Shown: positions 34,308-47,891 of the stretch, one piece after another
Layout of the letters: the number at the start of each line of letters is the position of its first letter
Position numbering within the stretch: the first letter of the stretch is position 1
Assembly (NCBI GenBank): GCA_963754045.1
Contig: CAVWEN010000003.1
Coordinates: 496,001 to 560,000, forward strand
DNA: 64,000 nucleotides
DNA from: JALZKA01 sp963754045
GTDB lineage: Bacteria > Actinomycetota > Thermoleophilia > Solirubrobacterales > 70-9
Direction: 5' to 3'
Notes under the pieces: generated by a model
Seen by the model: only the letters and a program-made list of their open reading frames with translations
Database searches by the model: none
What the model was told of the DNA's origin: nothing
Position numbers and translations under genes: made by a program

Positions 34308-34361
34308 GTTCAAGGGCAAGTCTAGCCTGGGGTCGCTGGGGTGGGGCATATATTGGCGCTC

Positions 34362-35534
34362 ATGCCCGAGCCCGAATCGAGGTCGTCCGACGACTTGTCC
34401 CAAGTCCTGGCGGGTGCCGTGGACATCCTTCCGGAGGGCCGGCTCGCGGAGCAGCTGGCGAGCGGCACGCCCCTTCGAGTGAAGTTCGGAATGGATCCGA
34501 CCAGTGCGGACATCCACATCGGGCACTCGGTAGTCCTGCGAAAGCTCCGCACCTTTCAGGACCTGGGCCACACGGTGGTGCTGATCTTCGGCGACTACAC
34601 AGCGCGCGTGGGAGATCCCAGCGGACGCGACGCGACCCGTCCGATCCTGAGCGTCCAGGACATCGAGGCGAATGCGACCACATACCAGGAGCAGGCCTTC
34701 AAGGTGCTCGATCGCGAACGCACCGAGATCCGGTTCAACAGTGAGTGGCTGGACATGCCGAGCTCGGAGCTGTTCGAACTGGTCCGGCGCTTTACGGTGG
34801 CTCGTGTGCTCGAGCGCGAGGACTTCCAGCAGCGAATGGCCGACGCAAAGCCGATCTCGACGCTCGAACTCCTATACCCGGTGCTCCAGGGCTACGACTC
34901 GGTTGCGGTCGAAGCCGATGTCGAGCTCGGGGCGACCGATCAAAGATTCAACCTCCTGTTTGGTCGCGACGTGCAGGAGTCGTTCGGGCAGCCCCCGCAG
35001 TCGATCCTGACAATGCCGATCCTCGTTGGGACTGACGGTGTGCGCAAGATGTCCAAGAGCTACGACAATTACGTTGGGGTCACCGACGCACCTGAGGAGA
35101 TGTTCGGACGCCTAATGAGCGTGCCCGACGACGTGCTTGGCGACTACCACCTGCTGTTGCTAGGTGAAGAACTGGACCGCGGGCGCCATCCAAACGAGGC
35201 CAAGCGGGCGCTCGCCGCAGCCCTGGTCACCCGTTTCCATGAGGCCGATGCAGCCACCGCAGCCGAGGAGCGCTTCGATGCCGTTCACAAGCGGGGTGAG
35301 ATTCCCGAGGACATCCCCGAGTTCGACCTCGCTGAATCCGAGGACATTCACGTCCCACGCCTGCTGGCCGACGCTTTCGGCATCTCATCGAGCGAGGCCA
35401 GGCGCACGATGGCGCAGGGGGGAGTGCGTCTCGACGGCGAACTCATGCCCGGGGAGCGGCTCGACATGCCGGGTTCGGAGCTCACGGGACGCGTGCTGCA
35501 ATTGGGGCGGCGCCGCTTTGTCCGGCTGCGCTGA
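34362..35534 (+). CDS. tyrS: Tyrosyl-tRNA synthetase
   Basis: Class I aminoacyl-tRNA synthetase charging tRNA-Tyr. Signature DPTSADIHIGHSVVLRKL (HIGH), YPVLQGYDSVAVEADVELGA, QRFNLLFGRDVQ and GVRKMSKSYDNYVG (KMSKS); C-terminal S4 RNA-binding domain (FGISSSEARRTMAQGGVRLD). 390 aa from ATG 34362. TATATT lies 7 nt before it, which makes the GTG at 34341 unlikely as start. It directly precedes the rRNA operon on the same strand. Confidence 0.95.
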   Translation: MPEPESRSSDDLSQVLAGAVDILPEGRLAEQLASGTPLRVKFGMDPTSADIHIGHSVVLRKLRTFQDLGHTVVLIFGDYTARVGDPSGRDATRPILSVQDIEANATTYQEQAFKVLDRERTEIRFNSEWLDMPSSELFELVRRFTVARVLEREDFQQRMADAKPISTLELLYPVLQGYDSVAVEADVELGATDQRFNLLFGRDVQESFGQPPQSILTMPILVGTDGVRKMSKSYDNYVGVTDAPEEMFGRLMSVPDDVLGDYHLLLLGEELDRGRHPNEAKRALAAALVTRFHEADAATAAEERFDAVHKRGEIPEDIPEFDLAESEDIHVPRLLADAFGISSSEARRTMAQGGVRLDGELMPGERLDMPGSELTGRVLQLGRRRFVRLR

Positions 35535-35800
35535 GCCTGGCCAGGCACCCGCTACACTGGCTGGTCGCCAACGTGGCGGCTCGGCGCGTGCGAGGTATCC
35601 CCTCGAATCCGCCGGCGCGGTGTTTGAAAACTGAGCAGCGCGCGACCGGATCGAAAGATCCAGTCGTGTCCAGGTTCGAGCCGTCACCGTGCTTGCACGG
35701 AGGCGGACTGAATCAGAAACCCGTCATGCCAGTCGTCGCGGTGTACGCGACGACGCGAGAACGCATGACAACTCTCTCGTGACGGAGTTATTTGTCACTT
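35535..35800 (+). promoter_or_regulatory. rRNA operon leader region
   Basis: Contains a possible -10 TACACT (35553-35558); no convincing -35 is visible. The segment 35626-35640 is complementary, with one mismatch, to 37487-37501 downstream of the 16S gene, giving the RNase III-type processing stalk. The last 40 nt are A/T-rich compared with the window (GTTATTTGTCAC), as usual before mature 16S. Confidence 0.55.
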
Positions 35801-37346
<1,546 letters not shown>

Positions 37347-37614
37347 CTAGGGAGCCAATACGGCGCCGGCCCTCGTGGCCGGACGTCGAGGAAGCGCCGG
37401 CAGCATCTCGCATGCCGGTACCCGACACGTCGACCGAACCTGGTCCGCGGTGGCGGCCGAGCTCCGGCTCGGTGGCTGCGCCACGTCGCTGCTCAGTTCT
37501 CAGAGACCGCGGACGGGACTACCCCGTTCGCCGGCCTCGGAGGAGCTTGAAAACTGCACCAAAGGCTAAAGGGTAATTCGTTCCACACGGGCCTTAGGGC
37601 ACGTGTGGACTCAC
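37347..37614 (+). other. 16S-23S internal transcribed spacer without tRNA genes
   Basis: About 270 nt. No tRNA-Ile or tRNA-Ala can be folded here. It holds the 3' half of the 16S processing stalk (37487-37501) and the 5' half of the 23S stalk: 37545-37560 is perfectly complementary to 40645-40660 and 37563-37571 to 40634-40642. A further hairpin lies just before the 23S 5' end (TCCACACG...CGTGTGGA). Confidence 0.8.
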
Positions 37615-40613
<2,999 letters not shown>

Positions 40614-40686
40614 CGTTGTTTTTTCGTTTTACTCTTTAGCCTGAGGTGCAGTTTTCAAGCTTTTCCGAGGCCGTGGTTTCGAAAAA

Positions 40687-40802
40687 TTCGGTGGCTATAG
40701 CGAGAGGGAAACACCTCTTCCCATTCCGAACAGAGCCGTTAAGCCTCTCAGCGCCGATGGTACTTGGCCCGCAAGGGCCTGGGAGAGTAGGTCGCCGCCG
40801 GT
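40687..40802 (+). rRNA. rrf: 5S ribosomal RNA
   Basis: About 116 nt: starts TTCGGTGGCTATAGCGAGAGGG, includes CCCATTCCGAACAGAGCCG and the loop E/helix IV region GGGAGAGTAGGTCGCCGCCGG. The two ends pair (GGTGGC with GCCGCC). It is separated from 23S by 73 nt holding the 3' half of the 23S processing stalk. The rRNA transcript continues into a T-rich stretch just after it. Confidence 0.93.
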
Positions 40803-41000
40803 CTTTATTTGCTCAGTGCGCGACGAAGTCGCGAGTCGAACTGGGCCGCGTTGGTAGGGCACCGTCAAAAGGGCCGTCCACGAGGCGGCTCTTCGTCGTT
40901 GTGGAGAGGGGATCCGGCGGGGCGCCTAGCGCGGGGTCAGAGTCCGGCTCGCGGAGCAGCTTCCACGACGGGGTGTTGGGAGGGCCTCCCGGCCGGCCCG
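40803..41000 (+). other. Noncoding stretch after the rRNA operon
   Basis: Begins with a T-rich run (TCTTTATTT) and a 6-bp hairpin CGCGAC-GAA-GTCGCG (40819-40833), which together may end the rRNA transcript although the T-run precedes the stem. Apart from that I see nothing recognisable. Confidence 0.4.
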
Positions 41001-41219
41001 ATGGCCGTCGATCTCACAACCCCCGGGCGCCGCTGGAAGCGGCTCGAGGCCGTACTGACCGAGCGTTGCGAAGTCGACCATGAGATCAACGCCGCCCGCG
41101 ATGCGCTGCGCGATTGTGCCGTGCTTTCGTGTGCGTGTCTCGAACATGAGTTCGCAAGGTACGGGTGGCGCCGGACGGAGCCAGATCGCTGCAAGGTTTG
41201 TTGCAAGTGTGCTCGGTGA
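41001..41219 (+). CDS. Possible small cysteine-rich protein
   Basis: A 72-codon frame starting MAVDLTTPGRRWKRLEAVL and ending KVCCKCAR, with eight cysteines, three of them as C-C-x-C at the C-terminus, which could bind metal. Codon third positions are mostly G/C (about 70%), in line with real coding in this genome but not decisive. No family recognised, no clear ribosome site. It lies between the rRNA operon and dnaE2, converging on dnaE2. Could be spurious. Confidence 0.3.
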   Translation: MAVDLTTPGRRWKRLEAVLTERCEVDHEINAARDALRDCAVLSCACLEHEFARYGWRRTEPDRCKVCCKCAR

Positions 41220-41237
41220 TCGCGTAAACAAGCGGGA

Positions 41238-44200
41238 TCATCCCCTGCGACCGAAGCTGTGTGCGCGCGGGGCCACGCCCGCCAGCCCGCCTGCGATGTC
41301 GCCGAGTGCAGGCTCGGCGTCGATCGGGGTGAGGGGAACGACTTCGGCCAGTGCAGCGTCGGGTGTGGCGAGGGGTTCGATCCGTTTCGCAACGACATTC
41401 AGGACCGCTCCGCGCCGTTCCAGCGTGCCCGCCACATGGACGTATGAGGCGGTGCGCACCACCAGTCTGCAGCGCTGGTAGACGGGGGGCGGGACAACAA
41501 CGTTGATGGTTCCCTCCTCGTCTTCGAGGAGCATGAAGACCACCCCCTTTGCGGTGGCAGGACGCTGGCGGGCCACGACCATTCCCGCGATCTCGAGTTC
41601 GAGGCCGTCGCGCGCCGCGGGCATCTGTCCGCTGGTTCTCAGTCCCTCTAGATCGGGTCGCATCAGCGCCATCGGATGGGCGGGCAGCGTCATCCCGATC
41701 ATCTGGTAGTCGGCCACCGCGCTCGACCAGGCATCGAGCTCGTTCAGTGGGGGAGCTTCGGGTAGCTCCAGCGGCAGGCTCAACTGCCCGTTTGGTCCGG
41801 CGCCGCCTATTCCCAGGCGCCATAGGGCGGGCCGCCGCCCCGCCGCCAGCCCGGGACAGGCACCGGCCCAGGCGATCCGCTGGAGGGCGTCGGAGCCCAC
41901 GCCGGAGCGCGAGGCCAACTCGCCCAGGTCCCGATAGGGGCCGGAACGCTCACGTTCGGCAACGATCGCCTCCGCATCGCCAGAGCGCAATCCCGTCACG
42001 TATCCCAGTCCAATCCGCACCCTCAGCCCGGGTTCGACCACGCAGGGGAGCGCACCGGAGTTGACGTCGGGCTCGAGAATCTCGATTCCGCGCCGCTGCG
42101 CCTCGTGAACGAGTGAGTCGGGTGGGTAGAAGCCCATCGGCTGCTCGTTCAGCAGGGCGCACAGGAACTCGGGGCCTCGGTGGACCCGCAACCAGGTGGA
42201 CTGGTAGGCGAGCAGCCCAAAGGCCGCAGCGTGCGATTTTGGAAATCCGAACCCTGAGAAACCACGAATCTGCTCGAAGACGCGCTCGGCCACCGCGCGC
42301 CGGACCCCGCGCCCGACGGCTCCCTCGCAGAAGCGCTCCCGGTAGGCGTTCATCGCCTCCTCGGAGCGGCGCCTGCTCATCGCCCGGCGCAGGCCCTCGG
42401 CCTCACCGGCGCTGAATCCGGCCAGCGCCATCGCCACCTGAATCACCTGATCCTGGAAGACGATCGCCCCCAGGGTGTCGGCAAGGATCGGCGCCAGGGA
42501 GGGGTCTTCGTAAGGGATCTCGTAGTGGGGATCGGCCCGTAGCCGGGCCTTGCGCTCGAGATAGGGGTGAACCGCTCCGCCCTGGATCGGGCCCGGGCGG
42601 ACGAGGGCAACCTGCACGGTCAGGTCGTCGAGCGACTGGGGCAGGCTGCGCGGGAGCATCTGCATCTGCGCGCGGCTCTCGATCTGGAAGACCCCCGTAG
42701 TCTCCGCACGCTGGATCGCGGCGTAGACCTCCGGGTCGTCGAGGGGGATCCGCGAGAGGTCGAGTCGCTCACCACGGGTCCGGGCAACCTCGTCCACGCA
42801 GCGCTCGACGGCCGAGAGCATCCCCAGGCCGAGCAGGTCGATCTTCAGAAAACCCGCGTCGGCGCACGAGTCCTTGTCCCATTGCACGAGCTGGCGCCCC
42901 TCCATCGCCGCTGGCTGCACGGGACAGAGCTCGACCAGGGGCCTCGTCGCCAACACCATGCCGCCCGGGTGTTGGGAGACGTGCCTGGGAAGACCCCAGG
43001 CGTCTTGGACCAGTCGTCCCAGTGCCTGCCAGCGCGGCGAGCTGGCACGACTCTCGCCGATTGTGGCCGCGACGTCCTCGGTGAAGCCCTCGCCAGCCCA
43101 GGCGTCGACGGCGCTGGAGACGCGGGCGATCTCGGTTGGAGGCAGACCAAGAGCCTTGCCGAGATCTCGCACCGAACCGCGGACGCGGAAGGTTGCGAAC
43201 GCCGCCACCAGGGCCGAGCGCTCGCGCCCGTAGCGCTCGTGGACCCGGGGGATCAGCTGTTCACGGATGTCGCGCGGGAAGTCCAGGTCGATGTCGGGCG
43301 CATCCGTGATCTCCTCGTTGAGGAAGCGGCCGAGGAACAGGCCTGCCTCGACCGGGTCCACGTGGGAGAGGCCGGTGAGGTAGCAGACGATCGAGGAGAC
43401 GCTCGACCCACGGCCGCGCCCCGGCGGCAGCACCCCACGGGCCGAGTCCGGACCCCGAACCTCCACCGCAACCTCTCGGGCCAACTCGAGCAGGTCAGCG
43501 TGGAGCAGGAAGAAGCCTGAGAGCCGCAGCTTGCGAATCACCGCCAGCTCCTCGTCGAGCCGGCTCCGTGCTTCCGCTCGGTGGGCGCGGCCGTCGTAGC
43601 GTCCTCCGAACCGTGCCTCACAGAGCTCCGCGAGCCGGCGGTCGGCGGTTTTGTCCTCCGCGCCCGGATAGCGATAGCCGTGGTCGCGGCGCAGGTCGAA
43701 GCGCAGGCGGTCGGCCAGGTGCACCGTTTCGGCAACAGCCTGGGGGTGGTCGGTGAAGCGACGCGCCATCTCGGCGGGCGCCGTCAGCACCGAGCGCCAG
43801 TTGCCGCGCCGATCAGCCTCGGTCTCGTCCAACGTGCGCCCTAGCCGAACCGAGACCAGCGCGTCCTGCAACGCCGCGCGGGTGGGGGAGTGGGCGTGGG
43901 GGTTGCCGGTCGCCACGCACGGCACCCCGAGCCGTGACGCCAGCGCTTCGAGCCATCGGTTCCGCGCCCGATCTCGACGCCAAAGCGGGCGCTGTAATTC
44001 GACCCGGAACCGCTCCTGTCCGAACGCAGCCATGAGTCGCCGTCCACGTTCTTCAGCCGCCTGCGCCACTGCGCCCGACGGCCGTCCTCCGGCCCGCTCA
44101 TAGATGCCTGCAAGCGCCCCGTCCCGCGCACACCCTGAAAGACACACCAGCCCCTCGGCTCGCCGCTCCAACGCCCCCAACGTCAACACTGGCGGCAACG

Positions 44201-44534
44201 GATCCCGTCCAGCAACAGGCCGCGTCCCGACGTGCGCCTCGGTGATCAATCGGCAGAGATTTCGCCATCCCTGGGCCGTCTCGACGAGGAGGGTGAGATG
44301 AAAGGGGGCGCCGCCATCCACCAATGTCAACTCCGCCCCAACGATCGGGCGGATGCCGAGGGGGGCGCACGCCTCGGTGAACTCCATCGCGCCGTAGACG
44401 CCGTCGTGGTCGGTCAGCGCCAGAGTTTCGTAGCCCAGCTCCGCAGCCGTTGTCGCCAGCTCGTCGGGGTGCGATGCGCCGTCACAGAAGGAGTAGCCCG
44501 AATGGCAGTGCAGCTCTGCGTAGGGCGCGGCCAT
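41238..44534 (-). CDS. dnaE2: Error-prone DNA polymerase (DnaE2)
   Basis: C-family polymerase alpha subunit for translesion synthesis and SOS mutagenesis. N-terminal PHP domain (AELHCHSGYSFCDGASHPDE, LALTDHDGVYG), palm with catalytic aspartates in APDIDLDFPRDIR, GRGSSVSSIVCYLTGL, SHAAAFGLLAYQSTWL, helix-hairpin-helix and OB-fold C-terminus. Length 1098 aa matches DnaE2 rather than replicative DnaE1 (about 1180), and it lies downstream of an ImuB-like gene and a DUF6504 gene, the conserved actinobacterial mutasome layout. Expected to be under LexA through the box at 45969. Confidence 0.95.
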   Translation of the reverse strand: MAAPYAELHCHSGYSFCDGASHPDELATTAAELGYETLALTDHDGVYGAMEFTEACAPLGIRPIVGAELTLVDGGAPFHLTLLVETAQGWRNLCRLITEAHVGTRPVAGRDPLPPVLTLGALERRAEGLVCLSGCARDGALAGIYERAGGRPSGAVAQAAEERGRRLMAAFGQERFRVELQRPLWRRDRARNRWLEALASRLGVPCVATGNPHAHSPTRAALQDALVSVRLGRTLDETEADRRGNWRSVLTAPAEMARRFTDHPQAVAETVHLADRLRFDLRRDHGYRYPGAEDKTADRRLAELCEARFGGRYDGRAHRAEARSRLDEELAVIRKLRLSGFFLLHADLLELAREVAVEVRGPDSARGVLPPGRGRGSSVSSIVCYLTGLSHVDPVEAGLFLGRFLNEEITDAPDIDLDFPRDIREQLIPRVHERYGRERSALVAAFATFRVRGSVRDLGKALGLPPTEIARVSSAVDAWAGEGFTEDVAATIGESRASSPRWQALGRLVQDAWGLPRHVSQHPGGMVLATRPLVELCPVQPAAMEGRQLVQWDKDSCADAGFLKIDLLGLGMLSAVERCVDEVARTRGERLDLSRIPLDDPEVYAAIQRAETTGVFQIESRAQMQMLPRSLPQSLDDLTVQVALVRPGPIQGGAVHPYLERKARLRADPHYEIPYEDPSLAPILADTLGAIVFQDQVIQVAMALAGFSAGEAEGLRRAMSRRRSEEAMNAYRERFCEGAVGRGVRRAVAERVFEQIRGFSGFGFPKSHAAAFGLLAYQSTWLRVHRGPEFLCALLNEQPMGFYPPDSLVHEAQRRGIEILEPDVNSGALPCVVEPGLRVRIGLGYVTGLRSGDAEAIVAERERSGPYRDLGELASRSGVGSDALQRIAWAGACPGLAAGRRPALWRLGIGGAGPNGQLSLPLELPEAPPLNELDAWSSAVADYQMIGMTLPAHPMALMRPDLEGLRTSGQMPAARDGLELEIAGMVVARQRPATAKGVVFMLLEDEEGTINVVVPPPVYQRCRLVVRTASYVHVAGTLERRGAVLNVVAKRIEPLATPDAALAEVVPLTPIDAEPALGDIAGGLAGVAPRAHSFGRRG

Positions 44535-44765
44535 CTAGGCCCTCTGCCCATACCAGTGCCCACGCTCGGAGAACACGACCTCGCAACGCCCGTCGGCCAG
44601 CGTCAGCTCGAAGTAGCGGCGTGAGATCGGCTTGGCGGCCCACCATCGGTCCTCGACGAGCCACTCCTCACGCACCGTCGCTACTTCGACACCGCTCAGC
44701 GAACGCGGGATGCCCAGCGAGTCGGCTCGGACCCCGATGGGACGTGGGTCGTACAGGTTCATCAT
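44535..44765 (-). CDS. DUF6504 family protein of the imuB-dnaE2 operon
   Basis: Small 76-aa protein: VEVATVREEWLVEDRWWAAK and RYFELTLADGRCEVVFSERG match the DUF6504 family found between imuB and dnaE2 in actinobacteria. ATGA overlap with imuB, and its stop codon is directly adjacent to the dnaE2 ATG, so all three are made in stoichiometric coupling. It may be an accessory factor of the translesion complex; no biochemical role can be read from sequence. Confidence 0.78.
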   Translation of the reverse strand: MMNLYDPRPIGVRADSLGIPRSLSGVEVATVREEWLVEDRWWAAKPISRRYFELTLADGRCEVVFSERGHWYGQRA

Positions 44766-45967
44766 CGGTCTTCCGGGAACGGGCTCAGCCGCATCCGTCG
44801 CTCGGGCGAGCCCGAGCCGGGGTCGGCGTCGAGGGCTCGCAGCACGGCCCCGCGGCCGGCCACGGCACGGGCCTGGCGCACGGCTTCGGAGAGGCGCCCG
44901 CGCCGCCGCTCGAGCTCGTCGCGGGTGAGCGCCTGTTGCTCCGGCAGATCGTCACCGAGCTCGAGCGCACGCAGGACGAGCCGCGAGGCGGGGGCGGGGA
45001 GAGAGGCCAGCCTTGGTCTCAGCATCAAAAGCAGCCGCTCCCTGTCGGCCGTGGCGCGCCGTGCGACCGCCTCGATCCGCCAGCCGCCACCCCCCGCGAG
45101 ACGGGCCTCGAGGCGAAGCCGCCTGAAGCTCCGCCGGCGCCGTGCAGGGTCGGCGAGCATCCGGTCGAGCAACAGCTCCAGGGCGCGCTCCAGATGGGGG
45201 CCGGTCGCCTCCTCGGGCAGGGCGACCTCCTCGCGAAGCTCCTCGCCCGGGACGCGCGGGGCGAGCGACTCCTCCTGAGCACGGGCCATCCGCAGAGCCC
45301 GCAGGCCGGAACGGCCGAACCGATCGGCCACGGCTGCCTTCGGTAGTGCAGCCAGATCGCCCAGGGTGGCGACCCCCAGTCGCTCCAGCGTGTCGACCAG
45401 ATTTACGCCCGCCCACTCGTCCCGGGTGAAGTGATCGCGCAGCAGGCTGACCGGAAGCTCGGCAAGGAAGGCCCGTCCTTCGCGCTCGCCGACGATCACC
45501 GCAGCCCGGCCACGCCCGCGCCGGGCCGCGCCCGCCGCGCACAGTCGTGTCGGCCCTGCGCCCACTCGTGCGCCCAGACCGAGCGCCCGCCGCGCACGCT
45601 CCAGTGCCCGTTCAGGCCGGCCCCACAGACCGCGCAGGCCATCGAGGCCGAAGAACGCCTCACCGGCCCGCTGTGACTCGACCGCCGCCCCGATCCCTTC
45701 CAGCCGTTCCAGCGCTCGCTCCCATTCCTCCTCGGAGCGCTGGGGATCGGGCGGGATCATGGCGAGCCCCGGGCAGCGCCCGAGCGCTTCGGCCACCCGC
45801 ATCCCGGCGACGATGCCGAACGCTTCCGCTGGTCCCGAGACGTCGCCGATTACCTGTGGTCCGCCCGCCTCGGGGGCCAGTACCACCGGCCGGGTCAAGA
45901 GCTCGCGCCGCCCTCCTGCGGCCGCCAGGAGGGCGTAGCGGGGGACAGAGGCACAACCCAAAAGCAT
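44762..45967 (-). CDS. imuB: ImuB-like Y-family DNA polymerase homolog
   Basis: Catalytically degenerate Y-family polymerase acting as hub of the ImuB-DnaE2 mutasome. Fold landmarks: FGIVAGMRVAEALGRCPGL, AFFGLDGLRG (catalytic Asp-Glu of active Y polymerases is absent), VGAGPTRLCAAGAARRG, HhH region LVDTLERLGVATLGDLAALP and little-finger region. 401 aa from ATG 45967; the upstream ATG at 46000 would place the SOS box inside the coding sequence, so I reject it. An imuA' partner is not adjacent. A TTGACC -35-like motif lies upstream. Confidence 0.88.
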   Translation of the reverse strand: MLLGCASVPRYALLAAAGGRRELLTRPVVLAPEAGGPQVIGDVSGPAEAFGIVAGMRVAEALGRCPGLAMIPPDPQRSEEEWERALERLEGIGAAVESQRAGEAFFGLDGLRGLWGRPERALERARRALGLGARVGAGPTRLCAAGAARRGRGRAAVIVGEREGRAFLAELPVSLLRDHFTRDEWAGVNLVDTLERLGVATLGDLAALPKAAVADRFGRSGLRALRMARAQEESLAPRVPGEELREEVALPEEATGPHLERALELLLDRMLADPARRRRSFRRLRLEARLAGGGGWRIEAVARRATADRERLLLMLRPRLASLPAPASRLVLRALELGDDLPEQQALTRDELERRRGRLSEAVRQARAVAGRGAVLRALDADPGSGSPERRMRLSPFPEDR

Positions 45968-45968
45968 A

Positions 45969-45982
45969 CGAACATATGTTCG
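45969..45982. promoter_or_regulatory. LexA (SOS) box
   Basis: CGAACATATGTTCG, a perfect match to the actinobacterial/Gram-positive SOS box GAAC-N4-GTTC with flanking C/G. It ends 2 nt before the imuB ATG and lies at the expected -35 position of the divergent gene at 46012 (TACTTT -10 at 46000-46005, 17 nt away), so LexA may repress both directions. Confidence 0.85.
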
Positions 45983-46011
45983 CATACGGGTCAAGGCCAT
46001 ACTTTGGGTTT

Positions 46012-46494
46012 ATGGCACGCGCCTTCGCGGTTCTCCTGGCGGCCCTGACAGTGGCGGGCTGCGAAGGCTCTGAAGACAAGCCCGAGGCGATTCGCACCGC
46101 GTCCGAGGCGCCGGCCGCCGAGCCGCGGAGCGACGAAGAGGTGATCCACGCGTGGGCCGCCGCCCTGACCGACGGCGACACCGAGGCTGCTGCCGCCCTG
46201 TTCGCGCTTCCCAGCGTGGCCGAGAATGGCGCTCTGGAAATCGAGATCCAGAACCGCGAGGACGCTGTCGCCTTCAACGAATCGCTGCCCTGCGGCGCCG
46301 AGCTCGTCCGCGCCGAGGCCGAGAACAAGCTGACGATCGCAACCTTTCAGCTGACCGAACGACCCGGGCCCGGCGAATGCGGACTGGGCGCCGACGGCAC
46401 CGCGCAAACCGCATTCGAGATCGAAGACGGGAAGATCGTGGAGTGGCGGCGGGTTGTGGTGGACGCCGATCTGGAGCCGGGCCAGGCCGTCTGA
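46012..46494 (+). CDS. Putative lipoprotein, NTF2-like fold
   Basis: 160 aa with a lipoprotein signal: MARAFAVLLAALTVAGC, the Cys being the predicted lipidation site (lipobox TVAGC), so it is anchored outside the cytoplasmic membrane. The rest, with EEVIHAWAAALTDGDTEAAAALF and a cystatin-like alternating pattern, resembles SnoaL/NTF2-like domains of small ligand-binding proteins. TACTTT ends 6 nt before the ATG. The promoter is shared with imuB and its LexA box overlaps the -35 site, so DNA damage might also induce this gene. Confidence 0.7.
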   Translation: MARAFAVLLAALTVAGCEGSEDKPEAIRTASEAPAAEPRSDEEVIHAWAAALTDGDTEAAAALFALPSVAENGALEIEIQNREDAVAFNESLPCGAELVRAEAENKLTIATFQLTERPGPGECGLGADGTAQTAFEIEDGKIVEWRRVVVDADLEPGQAV

Positions 46495-46570
46495 GATTGC
46501 TCCGCACGCTCGGCCCTGATACGAATGGGCGCAGTATTGGGGAATTCCCAGTAATTACGAGAGGAGAAGG

Positions 46571-47860
46571 ATGCGAAGGTTTACATTGGTCTTGCTCGCG
46601 CTCGCCATGGCCGCGCTCAGTCTCGGACTCACCGCTTGTGGTGACGATGAGGACGAAGGCGGCGACGAAAGTGGCAGTAGTGGGGAGACACTAGATCTCG
46701 TCGTAGGAAACGTCGTCCCGCAGACAGGCGCTCTCGCCCCGTTTGCACCCGCTGGCGAGAAAGCCATCGGACTCGCGGTCGACGAGATCAACGCGGCCAT
46801 CGAAGAGGTTGGGGCGGATCACTCGATCACCTCCTTGGTCGAGGACGATCAGACCGATCCGGCCGCAGCGGTTCAGGCCGGTCGCAAGCTCGCCAGTGAG
46901 GACGCCACCTGCTTCAACGGCGCATGGGCGTCGGGCAGCACGATCCCACTGGTCGAGTCGGTGGCGACAAGGGAAGAGATCCTCACAATCTCGCCCGCTT
47001 CGACCAGCCCGGATCTCACCGACCTCGAAGACGACGATCTCCTGTTCCGCACCGCGCCTGCCGACACGTTCCAGGGCCCGTTGCTGGCAGACGTGATCGA
47101 AGATGGCCTGGGCGGCGCAGACGGTCTGACCGTCAACATCGGCGCCAGGAACGACTCGTACGGCACCGGGCTGTCCGAGGAGTTCACGAAGGCCTGGGAG
47201 GAGAAGGGCGGCGCGGTCGGCGAGACCGTCGTCTACGACGTCAAGCAGCCCACGTACAACTCCGAGGCGGCGAAGATCGTCTCCGGGAATCCAGATGGCA
47301 TTTTGATCATCGATTTCCCGGACCCGTTCGACAAGGTCGGTGCCGCCCTCGTTCGCACGGGCGATTTCGATCCGACCATCGCGTTCGGTCCCGATGGACT
47401 CGCGTACCCCAACCTCGCCGAGCTGATCGGCTCAGAAGTGGTTGAGGGCATGAGGGCAACGGCGCCCGGCGCGCCGGGTGGTGGCCCTGGAGAGGCGTTT
47501 GACACCCTCTTCGACGAGGCCGGCGGTGCCGCTCGCGCCCCGTTCAACGCGCAGAATTTCGACAACGTGATTCTGTGCTACCTGGCCGCGGTCGCTGCAG
47601 GCTCCACCGAGGGAGCCGAGATGGCGGAAGCGCTCAGGGATGTCACCAACGCACCTGGCGAGCAGTACACCTGGGAGGAGCTACCGGCTTTGGTCGAGGC
47701 GCTCCAGAACGGTGACGACGTCGATTACCAGGGCGTCACGGGCGACATCGAGTTCGACGACGCAGGAGACCCCGAAAGCGGAGTCTTCGACGTATTCGCG
47801 TTCAAGGGCGATTCGCTCGAGACGACCAGTGAGGTCGAGTTCGGCGGAAGCTCCGAGTAG
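46571..47860 (+). CDS. Branched-chain amino-acid (HAAT) ABC transporter substrate-binding protein
   Basis: Periplasmic-binding-type lipoprotein of the Liv/leucine-isoleucine-valine family, 429 aa. Signal and lipobox MRRFTLVLLALAMAALSLG then LTACG; an acidic/Ser-rich linker (DEDEGGDESGSSGE) follows; VVPQTGALAPFAPAGEKAIGL, LVEDDQTDPAAAVQAGRKL, NGAWASGSTIPLV and TISPASTSPDLT match the Peripla_BP_6 fold. Strong ribosome site GAGGAG upstream. It faces the minus-strand livHM-GF operon and is not part of it. Specificity (Leu/Ile/Val, urea or other amides) cannot be determined from sequence. Confidence 0.9.
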   Translation: MRRFTLVLLALAMAALSLGLTACGDDEDEGGDESGSSGETLDLVVGNVVPQTGALAPFAPAGEKAIGLAVDEINAAIEEVGADHSITSLVEDDQTDPAAAVQAGRKLASEDATCFNGAWASGSTIPLVESVATREEILTISPASTSPDLTDLEDDDLLFRTAPADTFQGPLLADVIEDGLGGADGLTVNIGARNDSYGTGLSEEFTKAWEEKGGAVGETVVYDVKQPTYNSEAAKIVSGNPDGILIIDFPDPFDKVGAALVRTGDFDPTIAFGPDGLAYPNLAELIGSEVVEGMRATAPGAPGGGPGEAFDTLFDEAGGAARAPFNAQNFDNVILCYLAAVAAGSTEGAEMAEALRDVTNAPGEQYTWEELPALVEALQNGDDVDYQGVTGDIEFDDAGDPESGVFDVFAFKGDSLETTSEVEFGGSSE

Positions 47861-47891
47861 CGAACCGGCCCGGGCGACCGGGCGGACGTGC

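Noticed and set aside
37366..37614. tRNA-Ile or tRNA-Ala in the rRNA spacer
   Set aside because: Checked for TTCGA loops and 7-bp acceptor stems; only processing stems are visible.
45967..46000. ATG at 46000 as the imuB start
   Set aside because: Would put the LexA box inside the coding sequence; ATG 45967 directly follows the box.
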